This document shows, piece after piece, positions 1-9,755 of a DNA stretch of 64,000 nt. Origin of the DNA: Alloalcanivorax profundimaris (lineage in GTDB: Bacteria; Pseudomonadota; Gammaproteobacteria; Pseudomonadales; Alcanivoracaceae); assembly GCF_015265435.1 (NCBI RefSeq), contig NZ_JABJWH010000005.1, positions 124,001 through 188,000 of the forward strand, read 5' to 3'. The notes below the pieces were generated by a model, which saw only the letters and a list, made by a program, of their open reading frames with translations, made no database searches and was not told where the DNA came from. Position 1 is the first letter of the stretch. Each line of letters starts with the position of its first letter. The translations under genes were made by a program, and so were the position numbers.

Positions 1-83
1 TGGCCGGCCCAGTCGGTGTCGGCGTCGGGCCAGGCCAGCAGCACCCCCCACTGGGGGTGCCATTCGGGCAATAACAGGCGCAT
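1..83 (-). CDS. aguA: agmatine deiminase, N-terminal fragment
   Basis: Only the first 27 codons are inside the window; the gene continues beyond base 1. The peptide starts MRLLLPEWHPQWGVLLAWP and runs on to DADTDW. This matches the N-terminus of the agmatine deiminase / peptidyl-arginine deiminase family, where the 'PEW.PQ....L.WP...TDW' segment lies next to the substrate pocket. The family converts agmatine to N-carbamoylputrescine in polyamine synthesis. The ATG at 81-83 has only a weak upstream purine stretch. The call rests on this short N-terminus alone. Confidence 0.65.
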   Translation of the reverse strand, partial: MRLLLPEWHPQWGVLLAWPDADTDWAG

Positions 84-157
84 CGGGCGGCTCGCTGATT
101 GGTAACGGCGCGATTGTGTGGCCGGCGCCGCACAGCGTCAATAGGCCGGCAGCGGTG

Positions 158-802
158 TTATTCCTCGTCGGTGCGGCTCAGCGGTTCGTCCTTGTCGGCG
201 TCTTCCGGCGGTGTTTCCCCGTCGATCACGATGCGCCCGGAGGCGGGATCGAAACGGAAGCGATCCGAGGACTGGTCCTGTTCCCGGCGGCGCTCCGCGT
301 CGTCCCGGTCGATCTCCCGTTCTTCGTCGCCGCCGGCGGCACGCACGCCGGTGGTGCCCGGGGCGACGTCGGATTCGTCGGTCTCGCCGTCGTCATCGCG
401 CTTGTTGTCGCGATCATCGTCGGAATCCGCGTCCCGGTTCTCGATGCGGGATTCCACCTCGATCTGGGCTTCCTCGTTCTCCACGTCGGCGGGCAGGGAT
501 TTGCCCTCCCGACGCTCGCGGATGGTGGTGGCCTCCCCGGCGCCGTCATCCTCGCCGCCCCGGGCGGCGCGTTCCTCGGAGACGCTGTGCAGGACGATGT
601 CGTTCTCGAAATAAACGGTGAAGTCCGGGTAGTGCCAGCGGCCGATGGGCGGGTTGCCCACCGGGGCCTGCACCCGGGCCGGTTCGCCGAACTGCTGGCG
701 AACCTGGGCCTTGCTCATGCCCCGGCCGGGCCCGTCGGCGGCCCAGGCGGCCATGGGCGAGACAGTCAGCGCCAGGACCAGCGCGGCAATGGTTATGTGC
801 AT
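158..802 (-). CDS. secreted OmlA/BamE-like domain protein with acidic tail
   Basis: 214 residues. Residues 1-20 are a Sec signal peptide ending in AWA. About residues 21-70 carry 'GMSKAQVRQQFGEP' and 'RWHYPDFTVYFENDIVLHSV', which resemble the SmpA/OmlA/BamE fold of small envelope proteins. The remaining ~140 residues are low complexity, dominated by Asp, Glu and Arg, and probably disordered. The ATG at 800-802 is chosen because a GGAAGGAAC ribosome site lies just upstream and the signal peptide starts there; longer frames upstream have no such site. The gene stands alone. The role of the domain in this context is unknown. The acidic tail could bind cations or partner proteins, which is inference. 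Confidence 0.7.
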   Translation of the reverse strand: MHITIAALVLALTVSPMAAWAADGPGRGMSKAQVRQQFGEPARVQAPVGNPPIGRWHYPDFTVYFENDIVLHSVSEERAARGGEDDGAGEATTIRERREGKSLPADVENEEAQIEVESRIENRDADSDDDRDNKRDDDGETDESDVAPGTTGVRAAGGDEEREIDRDDAERRREQDQSSDRFRFDPASGRIVIDGETPPEDADKDEPLSRTDEE

Positions 803-1047
803 GTTGTTCCTTCCCCCAAATGTGGATCGGCGAGTCTTATGTCCCGATAGCATCCACAGTCTGAACCTTTGTTCAAGTCGCGCGGTCCCAACTGGACCCT
901 TGTCGCGAACGCCGCCGGTGTTCGCCGGCGGATTCAAATTCAACCAGGACCGCGCTGGACGGTCGTGGATGCCGATCACAACCTGCCGTGCCAATCCCGG
1001 TGACGGGCCGGTTTTCGTCTGGCGCCCCGCGGCCTTTTAGTGCTTAA

Positions 1048-2292
1048 ATGCGCGCCATGTTTCGACCCTTTGCCCTGTTCGTGGGCCTGCGCTACACCGG
1101 CGCCCGGGCCCGTAATAGCTTCATTTCCGTGATCACCCTGATCTCCGCGCTCGGGTTGATGCTCGGCGTCGCCGTGTTGATCACCGTGCTGTCGGTGATG
1201 AACGGTTTCGACCGCGAGCTGCAGACGCGCATCCTCGGGATGGTCACCCATTTGTCCGTGCACGGCCGCGAGCCGGTGGAGGACTGGCGGCAGCTCGCCG
1301 ATCAGGTGAGCGGCTACCCGGGCGTGGCCGCCGCCGCTCCCTTCATCCAGCTGGAAGGCATGCTCACCCACAAGGGCAACGTGGCCGGCGCCCTGGTCAA
1401 CGGCGTGGAGCCGGAGGCGGAGCGCCGCGTGTCCATCGTCGGCGACATGATGTGGGAAGGCGAATTCGACGCCCTCCAGGACGGCGGCTTCGGCGTGGTG
1501 CTCGGCTACGGCCTGGCCCGCAAACTGGACGCGGAGGTGGGCGACAAGGTCACCCTGGTGCTGCCCGAGGCCAGTGTCTCGCCGGCGGGCGTGATGCCGC
1601 GCTTCAAGCGTTTCGAGGTGGTGGGGGTGTTCCGCGCCCGCGCCGAGGTGGACGGCCTGTACGCCTATGTGTCCTCCCGGGACGCCGCCGTGCTGCACCG
1701 CCAGCCCGGCACCGTGGAGGGCATTCATCTGCGCCTCGACGATCTGTTCGCGGCCCCGGAGATCGGCTGGCGCCTGCAGCAGGCCCTGGGCCCGGATTAC
1801 TACACCACCGACTGGACCCGTACCCACGGCAACCTGTTCCAGGCCATCAAGATGGAAAAGAGCATGATGACGCTGCTGCTCAGCTTCATCGTCGCGGTGG
1901 CCGCCTTCAACATCATTTCCAGCCAGGTGATGCTGGTCACCGAGAAGCGCGGCAACATCGCCGTGCTGCGCACCCTGGGTGCCTCGCCGGGCACCATCAT
2001 GCGCATCTTCATGGTCCAGGGCGCGGTGATCGGCCTGGCCGGCACCATTCTCGGCACGTTGCTCGGGGTGCTGCTGGCCAACAACGTCAGCGAGGTGGCC
2101 ACCTGGATCGAGCGCACCTTCAACACCCGGCTGTTCGACGCCTACTTCGTGAACTATCTGCCCTCGCAACTGGAGTGGAGCGACGTGGGGATCATCGTCG
2201 CCATCGCCATGGTGATCACCTTCGCCGCCACCCTGTACCCATCCTGGCGGGCCAGCCGGGTCCGTCCGGCGGAGGCGCTGCGCTATGAATGA
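1048..2292 (+). CDS. lolC: lipoprotein-releasing ABC permease LolC/E (LolF-like)
   Basis: 414 residues, the usual length of Lol permeases. An N-terminal membrane helix ([20 protein letters not shown]) is followed by '[14 protein letters not shown]', a hallmark of the family. A periplasmic domain of about 200 residues comes next, then three C-terminal helices beginning near residue 270. The permease extracts mature lipoproteins from the inner membrane and passes them to LolA. The stop overlaps lolD by 8 bp, so translation is coupled. Only one permease gene is present here, while E. coli has lolC-lolD-lolE. It may therefore work as a homodimer (LolF type), or a second gene may lie elsewhere. 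The start may instead be the ATG three codons downstream. Confidence 0.9.
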   Translation: MRAMFRPFALFVGLRYTGARARNSFISVITLISALGLMLGVAVLITVLSVMNGFDRELQTRILGMVTHLSVHGREPVEDWRQLADQVSGYPGVAAAAPFIQLEGMLTHKGNVAGALVNGVEPEAERRVSIVGDMMWEGEFDALQDGGFGVVLGYGLARKLDAEVGDKVTLVLPEASVSPAGVMPRFKRFEVVGVFRARAEVDGLYAYVSSRDAAVLHRQPGTVEGIHLRLDDLFAAPEIGWRLQQALGPDYYTTDWTRTHGNLFQAIKMEKSMMTLLLSFIVAVAAFNIISSQVMLVTEKRGNIAVLRTLGASPGTIMRIFMVQGAVIGLAGTILGTLLGVLLANNVSEVATWIERTFNTRLFDAYFVNYLPSQLEWSDVGIIVAIAMVITFAATLYPSWRASRVRPAEALRYE

Positions 2293-2965
2293 CACCGTGC
2301 TGGCCGCCGACGGCCTGATCAAACGCTACCAGGAAGGGCAGGGCGAGCTGGAAGTGCTGAGCGGCGTGAACCTGACCGTGCGCCGGGGCGATACCGCCGC
2401 CATCGTCGGTGCCTCCGGGTCCGGCAAGTCCACCCTGCTCAATCTGCTCGGTGGCCTGGACACGCCCAGCGAAGGCTCAGTGGCGATCGGCGGCCAGCCC
2501 CTGGCCGGCCTGAACGACCGGGGGCTGGGCCGCATCCGCAACCACTACCTGGGTTTCGTCTACCAGTTCCACCACCTGCTGCCGGAATTCACCGCCCTGG
2601 AGAACGTGGCCATGCCGCTGCTGATCCGCCGGCTGCGGCCCGCCGAGGCCCGCGAGCGGGCGGCGCGGCTGCTGGACCAGGTGGGGCTGGCGGCCCGGGC
2701 CACTCACAAGCCGGCCATGCTCAGCGGTGGGGAACGCCAGCGGGTGGCCATCGCCCGGGCCCTGGTCACCGACCCGGCCCTGGTGCTCGCCGACGAACCC
2801 ACCGGCAACCTGGACGAGCGCACCGCCGACCAGGTCCAGGAATTGATGCTGGATCTCAACCAGCGTCTTGGCACCGCCCTGTTGATCGTCACCCACGATC
2901 ACCGCATCGCCGGGCGTTGCCAGACCCGCCACGAACTCCACGAAGGTCTTCTGCGAACCTTCTGA
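2285..2965 (+). CDS. lolD: lipoprotein-releasing ABC ATPase LolD
   Basis: 226 residues. Walker A is GASGSGKST near residue 42. The signature is '[15 protein letters not shown]' and Walker B is '[13 protein letters not shown]', as in the MacB/LolD branch of ABC ATPases. It powers the Lol permease encoded just upstream, whose end it overlaps. The C-terminus ([19 protein letters not shown]) is typical of LolD. No sign of disruption. Confidence 0.95.
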   Translation: MNDTVLAADGLIKRYQEGQGELEVLSGVNLTVRRGDTAAIVGASGSGKSTLLNLLGGLDTPSEGSVAIGGQPLAGLNDRGLGRIRNHYLGFVYQFHHLLPEFTALENVAMPLLIRRLRPAEARERAARLLDQVGLAARATHKPAMLSGGERQRVAIARALVTDPALVLADEPTGNLDERTADQVQELMLDLNQRLGTALLIVTHDHRIAGRCQTRHELHEGLLRTF

Positions 2966-3061
2966 CACCGGGTAAGCCCACGCCTACGCGAACTCACCGC
3001 GATCGCCGACAGCGGCGGCGCGGTGTGGCGGGGTAGTCTGGGTGTCGAAGGAAGGGGCGCC

Positions 3062-3583
3062 TCAGGCGCCGTCGCGGTCCTGCCGCCGGCGCCGCCGGGC
3101 GCGCAGGTTCCAGCTGCGCACCACCGCCAGCCGCCAGAACAGTTTCACCGCCAGGTAGGCGGTGAGGCCGGCGGCCAGGGCGCACACCAGGGACCCGGCC
3201 CACAGCGGCACCAGCTGCTCCACGAACCAGGCCACGTCGATGCCATGGGGCGGGCTGGGCGTCATGCCCAGCATCCAGGCGCCGATCCGGTAGGTGAAAT
3301 AGAAGATCGGCACATAGGTGACCGGGTTGGAGATCCACACCAGCACCACGGACAGCGGCAGGTTGCAGTGGAAGCGCACCGCCAGCAGGGCGGCCAGCCC
3401 CATTTGCAGAGGAATCGGCAGCAGCCCGGTGAACACGCCGATGAAGGCGGCGCCGGCCAGGGAATGGCGATTGATGTGCCAGAGGTTGGGATCCGACAAC
3501 ACGCCGCCCAGAAAGCTCAGGGACTTGTGTCCTTTGAGGCGGTCAGGCGAGGGCAGGTATTTTCGGAATAACCGTTTCGGCAT
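3062..3583 (-). CDS. DUF2062 membrane protein
   Basis: 173 residues, convergent with lolD. The sequence has the DUF2062 pattern: an N-terminal 'LFRKYLPSPDRL' segment, 'HINRHSLAGAAFIGVFTGLLPIPLQM' entering the first hydrophobic stretch, and 'WISNPVTYVPIFYFTYRIGAWMLG'. About three hydrophobic segments are visible. The C-terminus is strongly basic (RARRRRRQDRDGA). The same neighbour lies between the lol genes and comEC in Pseudomonas. Its biochemical role is not established. Confidence 0.85.
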   Translation of the reverse strand: MPKRLFRKYLPSPDRLKGHKSLSFLGGVLSDPNLWHINRHSLAGAAFIGVFTGLLPIPLQMGLAALLAVRFHCNLPLSVVLVWISNPVTYVPIFYFTYRIGAWMLGMTPSPPHGIDVAWFVEQLVPLWAGSLVCALAAGLTAYLAVKLFWRLAVVRSWNLRARRRRRQDRDGA

Positions 3584-3713
3584 GTGAGACTGCTTCCCGG
3601 GCGGGAATCCGTACGAGGGTTCCGTTGCGGGCGCTATTATGCCGATCCGGAGCGCCCCCGCCTAGGGAATCTCCCCGGTCATGGCGGGTGGCCCCATCAA
3701 GGGAAGCGCAAGG

Positions 3714-5939
3714 ATGCGATACGCGGGCCCCGCCGTGGCACTGATGGCGGCGGTATGGAGTGATTCTCCCTGGCCGCTGGCGGGCCTGCTGGCCCTGGCG
3801 GCGCTGACCCGCCGGTGGCGCCCGGTGGCCGCCGTGGCACTGGCCTGGACCCTGGGCGCGCTGGCGCTGCACCAGGGGCTGGCGGCGCGGCTGCCGGAGC
3901 GACTTAACGGCCAGGAACTGGCGGTGGAGGCCCGGGTGGTGGACCTGGTGGAACGGGACCGGCGCGCCCGCTACGGGGAGCCGGTGGCCCACCAGCGGCT
4001 GACCCTGGCGGTGCGCCTGCGCGACGGGGATCGCCGCTGGCCGGGCCGCCACCGGGTACGGGTCACCGCCTGGGGGGCGATGCCGGCCCTGGGCGCCGGG
4101 GATCGTTTCCAGGGCCGGGTGCGGCTGTATTTTCCCCACGGCTGGCACAACCAGACCGGCCCGGACCGGGCCCGTTTCGCCCTGGCCCGGCGGCTGGACG
4201 CCCGCGGCGTGCTGGTGGCGGTGGACGGCCCGGTGCGCGCCGCCGGTGGCCTGCACGCCTTCCGCGAGCGGCTGGCGGACCGACTGCGCCGGCGGCTGGC
4301 GGCCAGCCCCCTGGGCGCCGCCGTGATCCCGGCCCTGGTGGCCGGCGACCGGCGCGGCCTGGGCCCGGAATTGCGCGAACACTTCCAGGCCACCGGCACC
4401 GCCCATCTGCTGGCCATTTCCGGGCTTCACCTGACCCTGGTCACCGGCCTGCTGTGGTTCGCCGGTCGCTGGCTGCTGGCGCCGTTGTGCTGGTGGCTGT
4501 GGCCGGCCACCCGGCGGTTGGCCCTGCAGCAACTGGCCTGGGCGCCGGCCCTGGCCGGCGGGCTCGGCTACGCCGCCCTGGCCGGTTTCAGCCTGCCCAC
4601 CCGGCGTGCCCTTATCATGGTGGCGGTGCTGGCGCTGTGCCAGTGGCACCGGCGGCACCCGCCGGCGGGGCACACCCTGGCCCTGGCGCTGTTGGCGGTG
4701 CTGCTGGTGGATCCGCTGGCGGCGTTGTCCGCCGGGCTGTGGCTGTCGTTCGGGGCGGTGGCGATGATCCTGCTGCTGATCCACGGTGGCCGACTGCCGG
4801 TGATGCTGGCCCTGCCGGTGCCCATGGCGGTGGCCGGCGCCGGCCTGTTCGGCGGCTGGGCCTGGTGGGCGCCGCTGGCCAATCTGTTGCTGGTGCCGCT
4901 GTTCAGCGCGCTGGTGGTGCCGGCGGCGTTGCTGGGCGCGGTGCTCGATGTGGGGCCGGTATTGACCGTGGCGGCCACCGGCGTGGAGGCGGCGGTGTGG
5001 GTGATGGAACAGCTGGCGACCTGGCCGGCGCCGCCGCTGCCACCGGCGGCGGGGTGGGGCGGGGTGCTGCTGGGAGTGGCCTGCCTGCTTTGGCTGCTGC
5101 CGGCCTGGCCCTGGCCGCGCCGGTTGTTGCTGCTGTGCCTGCTGCCCTGGTGGCTGCCGGACCCGGGCGCGCCGCCGCCGGGCCGGGTGGACCTGGTGGT
5201 GTTCGAGGTGGGCCAGGGCCAGGCGCTGGCGCTGCGCACCGCCGGCCATTTGGTGCTCTACGACGCCGGCCCGGGCTGGAACGGCGGCTCCGCCATGGCC
5301 CGGGTGGTGGTGCCCTGGCTGCGCCGCCACGGGCTGCGCCCGGACGTCACCGTGATCAGCCACGGCGATGGCGACCATGCCGGCGGCCTCGAGGATCTGC
5401 CCTGGCCGGGCCGCTTGCTGGCCGGAGAGCCGGACCGCGTCCCCGGCGCGGCGCCTTGCCGGGCCGGTCAGCACTGGCGTTTCGACGGCGTGGATTTCCG
5501 CGTGCTCTGGCCCCGGGACCGGGACTGGCAAGGCAACGATGCCAGCTGCGTGCTGCGGGTGGACGCGGTGGGCGCCAGCCTGCTGCTCACCGGCGACATC
5601 ACCAAGGCGGTGGAATACCGGCTGCTGGGCAAGGTGGCGCCGGTGGACGTTTTGCAACTGGCCCACCACGGCAGCGCCTCGTCCAGCGCCGATGCCTGGG
5701 TGGCTTCCCTGGCGCCGCGCTGGGCGGTGGCCTCGGTGGGCTACGCCAACCGCTTCCGGCACCCGGCGCCGGACCTGGTCGCGGGCCTGGAAGCGGCCGG
5801 TGTCACGGTTCTGCGCACCGACCGGACCGGCATGATTGTGTTTCGTCTGGGGGGCCTTGATAATGCCGCGCTTGTAGAAAAATGGCGTCGGGATCACGGG
5901 CGACCCTGGCATCGGCCGGTGGGCGGGCGCTCCTGGTGA
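3714..5939 (+). CDS. comEC: DNA internalization protein ComEC/Rec2
   Basis: About 741 residues from the ATG at 3714, which follows a GGGAAGCGCAAGG stretch; an in-frame ATG at 3681 would add 11 residues. The protein has an N-terminal hydrophobic part, an OB-like periplasmic region, and the competence domain starting around 'TGTAHLLAISGLHLTLVTGL', with many membrane helices. A C-terminal metallo-beta-lactamase-like domain carries 'SHGDGDHAGG', 'LLTGDI' and 'LQLAHHGSASS'. It forms the inner-membrane channel for incoming single-stranded DNA in natural transformation. It stands in the same place, before exbB/exbD, as in Pseudomonas. No other competence gene besides pilZ is in the window. Confidence 0.9.
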   Translation: MRYAGPAVALMAAVWSDSPWPLAGLLALAALTRRWRPVAAVALAWTLGALALHQGLAARLPERLNGQELAVEARVVDLVERDRRARYGEPVAHQRLTLAVRLRDGDRRWPGRHRVRVTAWGAMPALGAGDRFQGRVRLYFPHGWHNQTGPDRARFALARRLDARGVLVAVDGPVRAAGGLHAFRERLADRLRRRLAASPLGAAVIPALVAGDRRGLGPELREHFQATGTAHLLAISGLHLTLVTGLLWFAGRWLLAPLCWWLWPATRRLALQQLAWAPALAGGLGYAALAGFSLPTRRALIMVAVLALCQWHRRHPPAGHTLALALLAVLLVDPLAALSAGLWLSFGAVAMILLLIHGGRLPVMLALPVPMAVAGAGLFGGWAWWAPLANLLLVPLFSALVVPAALLGAVLDVGPVLTVAATGVEAAVWVMEQLATWPAPPLPPAAGWGGVLLGVACLLWLLPAWPWPRRLLLLCLLPWWLPDPGAPPPGRVDLVVFEVGQGQALALRTAGHLVLYDAGPGWNGGSAMARVVVPWLRRHGLRPDVTVISHGDGDHAGGLEDLPWPGRLLAGEPDRVPGAAPCRAGQHWRFDGVDFRVLWPRDRDWQGNDASCVLRVDAVGASLLLTGDITKAVEYRLLGKVAPVDVLQLAHHGSASSSADAWVASLAPRWAVASVGYANRFRHPAPDLVAGLEAAGVTVLRTDRTGMIVFRLGGLDNAALVEKWRRDHGRPWHRPVGGRSW

Positions 5940-5958
5940 ATTGGGAAAGGGGATTTAC

Positions 5959-6600
5959 GTGCAGGATCTAGTGCAGTCCGGGGGCTGGATGATGCTCCCG
6001 ATCCTGATCAGTTCGGTGGTGGCCCTGGCCATCGTGGTGGAACGCTTCTGGACCCTGCGTCCGAGTAAATTGTCGCCGCCGGATACGCTCAACCAGGTGC
6101 GCGGCTGGCTGCGCAAGGGGCAGCTCAACGCCCAGCGTCTCAACGCTCTGCGCGAGCAGTCGCCGCTGGGGCGCATTCTCGCCGCCGGCCTGGCCAATGC
6201 CCGCCACGGCCGCGAAATCATGAAGGAAAGCATCCAGGAGGAGGCCACCGGCGTGGTCCACGACCTGGAGAAATATCTGGCCACCCTGGGGTCGATCGCC
6301 GCCATCGCGCCGTTGCTCGGTCTGCTGGGCACGGTGATCGGCATGATCGACGTGTTCGCGGCGATCATGATCCACGGCACCGGCGACGCCGCCCAACTGG
6401 CCGGCGGCATTTCCCAGGCCCTGCTGACCACCGCCGCCGGCCTGGTGGTGGCGATCCCGGCGATCTTCTTTCACCGCTTCTTCGTGCGCCGGGTGGAGGA
6501 AATCACCGTGGGCATGGAGCAGAACGCGGTGCATCTGGTGGATCTGGTGCACGGCGACCGGGAAGCGGCGCCGGAGGACAACGCCGGAGGTAAGCCGTGA
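5959..6600 (+). CDS. exbB: MotA/TolQ/ExbB proton channel family protein
   Basis: 213 residues from the GTG at 5959, chosen because GGAAAGGGGA lies five bases upstream; a TTG at 5941 is also in frame but lacks a ribosome site. An N-terminal helix (MLPILISSVVALAIVVERF) is followed by a cytoplasmic stretch. Two C-terminal helices hold 'LGLLGTVIGMIDVFAAI' and 'ALLTTAAGLVVAIPAIFFHRF', the TolQ/ExbB signature. With ExbD it uses the proton motive force to drive a TonB-type partner. The gene overlaps exbD by 4 bp. Its placement between comEC and lipid A genes matches Pseudomonas, where the partner is not firmly known. Confidence 0.85.
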   Translation: MQDLVQSGGWMMLPILISSVVALAIVVERFWTLRPSKLSPPDTLNQVRGWLRKGQLNAQRLNALREQSPLGRILAAGLANARHGREIMKESIQEEATGVVHDLEKYLATLGSIAAIAPLLGLLGTVIGMIDVFAAIMIHGTGDAAQLAGGISQALLTTAAGLVVAIPAIFFHRFFVRRVEEITVGMEQNAVHLVDLVHGDREAAPEDNAGGKP

Positions 6601-7022
6601 AATTCCCGCGCCCGCGTCAGGAGGAAATCAGCGTCAACCTGACGCCGCTGATCGACGTGGTGTTCCTGCTGTTGATTTTCTTCATGGTGTCCACCACCTT
6701 CACCCGCGAGACCCAGCTGGCGCTGACCCTGCCGGAAGCCCAGGGCACGCCGCCGGAGGCGGTGCCCGAGGCGGTGGAAATCCTGGTGTCGCCGCTGGGC
6801 GAGTATCTGATCAACGGCGAGAAGCTGGCCGACAACAGCGAGCAGGGCCTGCGCTCGGCGCTGCTGCGCCTGGGTCAGGACAAGACCACCCGGCCGATGA
6901 TCATCACCGCCGACGCCAACGCCAGCTATCAGGCGGTGGTGCGCGTCATGGATGTGGCCGGACAGCTCGGCTTTGATAAGCTGTCGCTCACCACGCGCGA
7001 AGCCGATGACGAGGGGCAATGA
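6597..7022 (+). CDS. exbD: ExbD/TolR family biopolymer transport protein
   Basis: 141 residues, GTG start overlapping the exbB stop. One N-terminal helix (LTPLIDVVFLLLIFFMVSTTF) contains the conserved Asp of ExbD/TolR in 'PLIDVVF'. The rest is a periplasmic domain ending 'VAGQLGFDKLSLTTR', typical of the family. It partners with the upstream ExbB in the inner membrane. The ATG of msbA overlaps its stop by 4 bp. Confidence 0.9.
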   Translation: MKFPRPRQEEISVNLTPLIDVVFLLLIFFMVSTTFTRETQLALTLPEAQGTPPEAVPEAVEILVSPLGEYLINGEKLADNSEQGLRSALLRLGQDKTTRPMIITADANASYQAVVRVMDVAGQLGFDKLSLTTREADDEGQ

Positions 7023-8767
7023 GCCAACTACCCGATGATGCCTGGCAGACCTACAAGCGGCTGCTGTCCTACGTAAAACCCCATTGGCCGATCCTGCTCG
7101 CCAGTTTTTTCGGTTACGCCATCTACGCCGCCACCCAGGCCGGCGCCGCCCAGCTCGCCGGCTACCTGGGCGAGACCGTGGTCAACCCGGAACCGCACCG
7201 GGTGGTGATCGTGTCCGTGGCCCCGTTCTTCATCGCCCTGGCCCAGGGCCTGGGCCAGTTCATGGGCAGCTATTCGATGACCTGGGTGGCCCAGGAAATC
7301 GTCTACCGGCTGCGCAATGATGTCTTTGGCCACGTGCTGCGCCTGCCCCAGGCGGAGTACAACAACAACGCCTCCGGGCGCATCATGTCGAAGATCATCT
7401 TCGACGCCCAGCAGGTCACCAGCGCCGGCACCGACGCCATCATCGTGATCCTGCGCGAGGGCCTCACCGTGATCGGCCTGATCACCTTCCTGCTCTACCA
7501 GAACTGGAAGCTGACCCTGATCCTGCTGGTGATGGCGCCGCTGGTGGCCACCGTGGTCAACCTGACCAGCAAGCGCTTTCGCCGCATCAGCCGCCGTATT
7601 CAGTCGTCCATGGGCAACATCACCCAGTTCCTGGGCGAGGCCATCGAGGGCAACCAGGCGGTGAAGATCTTCGGCGGCCAGAAGCTGGAGGCGGACCGCT
7701 TCCATTCCGTGAGCCGGCGTTTCTCGCGGCAGAACACCAAGCTTAACGCCAGCAAGATCGCTTCCACGGTGATCGTGCAGCTGTTCGTGGCGGTGGCCAT
7801 CGGCGCGGTGACCTACCTGTACATCACGCTGATGGGCGAGGCGCTCACCGTGGGCGGCTTCCTGTCCTACATCGCCGCCGCCGGCATGGTGCAGAAGCCG
7901 CTCAAGCAGCTCACCGACGTGAACGTAAAAATCCAGCGCGGCGTCACCGGCGCCTCGTCCCTGTTCGAACTGATGGACCGGCCCGGGGAACCGGACCTGG
8001 GCACGCGCACCCTGAGCCGTACCAACGGCGAGATCGAATTCCGCGATGTCACCTTCGGTTATGAACCGGCGCAGCCGGTGCTGCGCAACCTGAGCTTTTC
8101 CGTGAACAGCGGCGAGACCATCGCCCTGGTGGGCCGTTCCGGCGCTGGCAAGAGCACCATTTCGGCGATGCTGCCGCGTTTCTTCGACCCGGACGCCGGC
8201 GAGGTGCGCCTGGACGGCGTGGCGCTGACGGACTACAAACTCGCCGACCTGCGCGCGCAGATCGCCATGGTCAGCCAGAAGGTGGTGCTGTTCAACGACA
8301 CCGTGCGCAACAACATCGCCTACGGGGAAATGCGCGGCGCCGACGACGCCGCCATCGAGGAGGCGGCGCGCAACGCCTATGCCTGGGACTTCATTCAGCG
8401 CCTGGATCACGGCCTGGACACCGAGGTGGGCCAGGACGGCGCCCAGCTTTCCGGCGGTCAGCGCCAGCGTCTGGCGATCGCCCGGGCGTTGCTCAAGGAC
8501 GCCCCGATCCTGATTCTGGACGAGGCCACCAGCGCCCTGGACACGGAATCCGAACACCACATTCAACAGGCCCTGGAACGGCTGATGGCCGGGCGCACCA
8601 CCCTGGTGATCGCCCATCGCCTGTCCACCATCGAGAAAGCGGATCGCATCCTGGTGCTGGACCAGGGCCAGTTGATCGAGCAGGGCAGCCACGAGGAGCT
8701 GCTGGCTCGCAACGGCCTTTACACCCAGCTCTACAAGATGGACTTCGCCGACAACGGTAATGGCTGA
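7019..8767 (+). CDS. msbA: lipid A export ABC transporter MsbA
   Basis: 582 residues, the standard MsbA length. Six membrane helices occupy roughly residues 20-310, with 'ASGRIMSKIIFDAQQV' and 'GSSMGNITQFLGEAIEGNQAVKIFGG' (the latter approximate) in the coupling region. The ATPase domain has Walker A 'GRSGAGKST', signature 'LSGGQRQRLAIARALL' and 'ILILDEATSALD'. It flips core-lipid A across the inner membrane. The msbA-lpxK pair is the E. coli arrangement, whereas in P. aeruginosa msbA lies elsewhere. Its stop overlaps lpxK by 8 bp. Confidence 0.95.
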   Translation: MSQLPDDAWQTYKRLLSYVKPHWPILLASFFGYAIYAATQAGAAQLAGYLGETVVNPEPHRVVIVSVAPFFIALAQGLGQFMGSYSMTWVAQEIVYRLRNDVFGHVLRLPQAEYNNNASGRIMSKIIFDAQQVTSAGTDAIIVILREGLTVIGLITFLLYQNWKLTLILLVMAPLVATVVNLTSKRFRRISRRIQSSMGNITQFLGEAIEGNQAVKIFGGQKLEADRFHSVSRRFSRQNTKLNASKIASTVIVQLFVAVAIGAVTYLYITLMGEALTVGGFLSYIAAAGMVQKPLKQLTDVNVKIQRGVTGASSLFELMDRPGEPDLGTRTLSRTNGEIEFRDVTFGYEPAQPVLRNLSFSVNSGETIALVGRSGAGKSTISAMLPRFFDPDAGEVRLDGVALTDYKLADLRAQIAMVSQKVVLFNDTVRNNIAYGEMRGADDAAIEEAARNAYAWDFIQRLDHGLDTEVGQDGAQLSGGQRQRLAIARALLKDAPILILDEATSALDTESEHHIQQALERLMAGRTTLVIAHRLSTIEKADRILVLDQGQLIEQGSHEELLARNGLYTQLYKMDFADNGNG

Positions 8768-9755
8768 TTGGGCGCGCCGCATCGAGCAAGGCTGGTACGC
8801 CGGCAGCCCCTGGCTGGCGCCGCTGCGCCCGCTGGGCTGGCTGGTGAGCCGGGTGGCGCGGCGCCGGCTGCGCCGCTTCCGCGCCGCCGCCCCGGTGCCG
8901 CCGGTGCCGGTGCTGGTGGTGGGCAACGTCACCGTGGGCGGCACCGGCAAGACCCCCTTGGTGATCGCCCTGGCGCGCCGCGCCCGGGAACGGGGCCTCA
9001 CCGTGGTGGTGATTTCCCGGGGCTACGGTGGCGAGAGCGACGATTATCCGCTCACCGTGCGCGCCGATGACGACCCGGCCCGGGTCGGCGACGAACCCCT
9101 TCTGATCGCCCGCCGCGCCGCCGTGCCGGTGGTGCTCGACCCGCGCCGGGCCCGGGCTCTGGACGAAGCGGTGCGCCGCCACGGCGCCGATCTGGTGATC
9201 AGCGACGACGGTCTGCAGCACTATGCCTTGCCGCGCTCCGCCGAGGTGGCGGTGATCGACGCCCGGCGCGGGCTCGGCAATGGCCGCTGCCTGCCCGCCG
9301 GGCCCCTGCGTGAACCCGCCGACCGGCTCGACCAGGTGGATTTTCTGGTCGCCAACGGCGGCCGCTGGCCGGGCGCCCTGACCATGCATCTGGTGCCCGG
9401 TGACCCGCAGCGCCTGGCCGACGGCGAAGCCCTGGACGCGGCCCGCTTCCGGGAACGCCATCCGGCGGTGCACGCGGTGGCCGGCATTGGCAACCCGGAG
9501 CGCTTCTTCCGCACCCTGGACCTGCTGGGCCTGGCGGTAACCCCCCACGCCTTCCCCGATCACCACGCCTTCCAGGCGTCGGACCTGGCGTTCGGCGACC
9601 AGCGGCCGGTGATCATGACCGAAAAAGACGCGGTAAAATGCCAGGGCTTCGACGATCCCCGTCTGTGGACGCTGCCGGTGCGCGCCGATCTGCCACCGGT
9701 CACCCTGGACGCCATGATCGACCGGACCCTGAGTCCTGGAGAGGAGAAACAATGA
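8760..9755 (+). CDS. lpxK: tetraacyldisaccharide 4'-kinase
   Basis: 331 residues. The Walker A motif reads '[18 protein letters not shown]' and '[12 protein letters not shown]' matches the LpxK active-site segment. It adds the 4'-phosphate of lipid A at the inner membrane. N-terminal '[19 protein letters not shown]' is the usual membrane-associated start. Overlaps msbA by 8 bp and kdsB by 4 bp. The small ycaR/Trm112 gene found between lpxK and kdsB in Pseudomonas is absent. Confidence 0.95.
   Translation: MADWARRIEQGWYAGSPWLAPLRPLGWLVSRVARRRLRRFRAAAPVPPVPVLVVGNVTVGGTGKTPLVIALARRARERGLTVVVISRGYGGESDDYPLTVRADDDPARVGDEPLLIARRAAVPVVLDPRRARALDEAVRRHGADLVISDDGLQHYALPRSAEVAVIDARRGLGNGRCLPAGPLREPADRLDQVDFLVANGGRWPGALTMHLVPGDPQRLADGEALDAARFRERHPAVHAVAGIGNPERFFRTLDLLGLAVTPHAFPDHHAFQASDLAFGDQRPVIMTEKDAVKCQGFDDPRLWTLPVRADLPPVTLDAMIDRTLSPGEEKQ

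Noticed and set aside
3543-5912. 789-codon minus-strand frame opposite comEC
   Set aside because: Composition (Pro/Gly/Arg/Gln) is that of an antisense shadow; ComEC motifs are intact on the plus strand.
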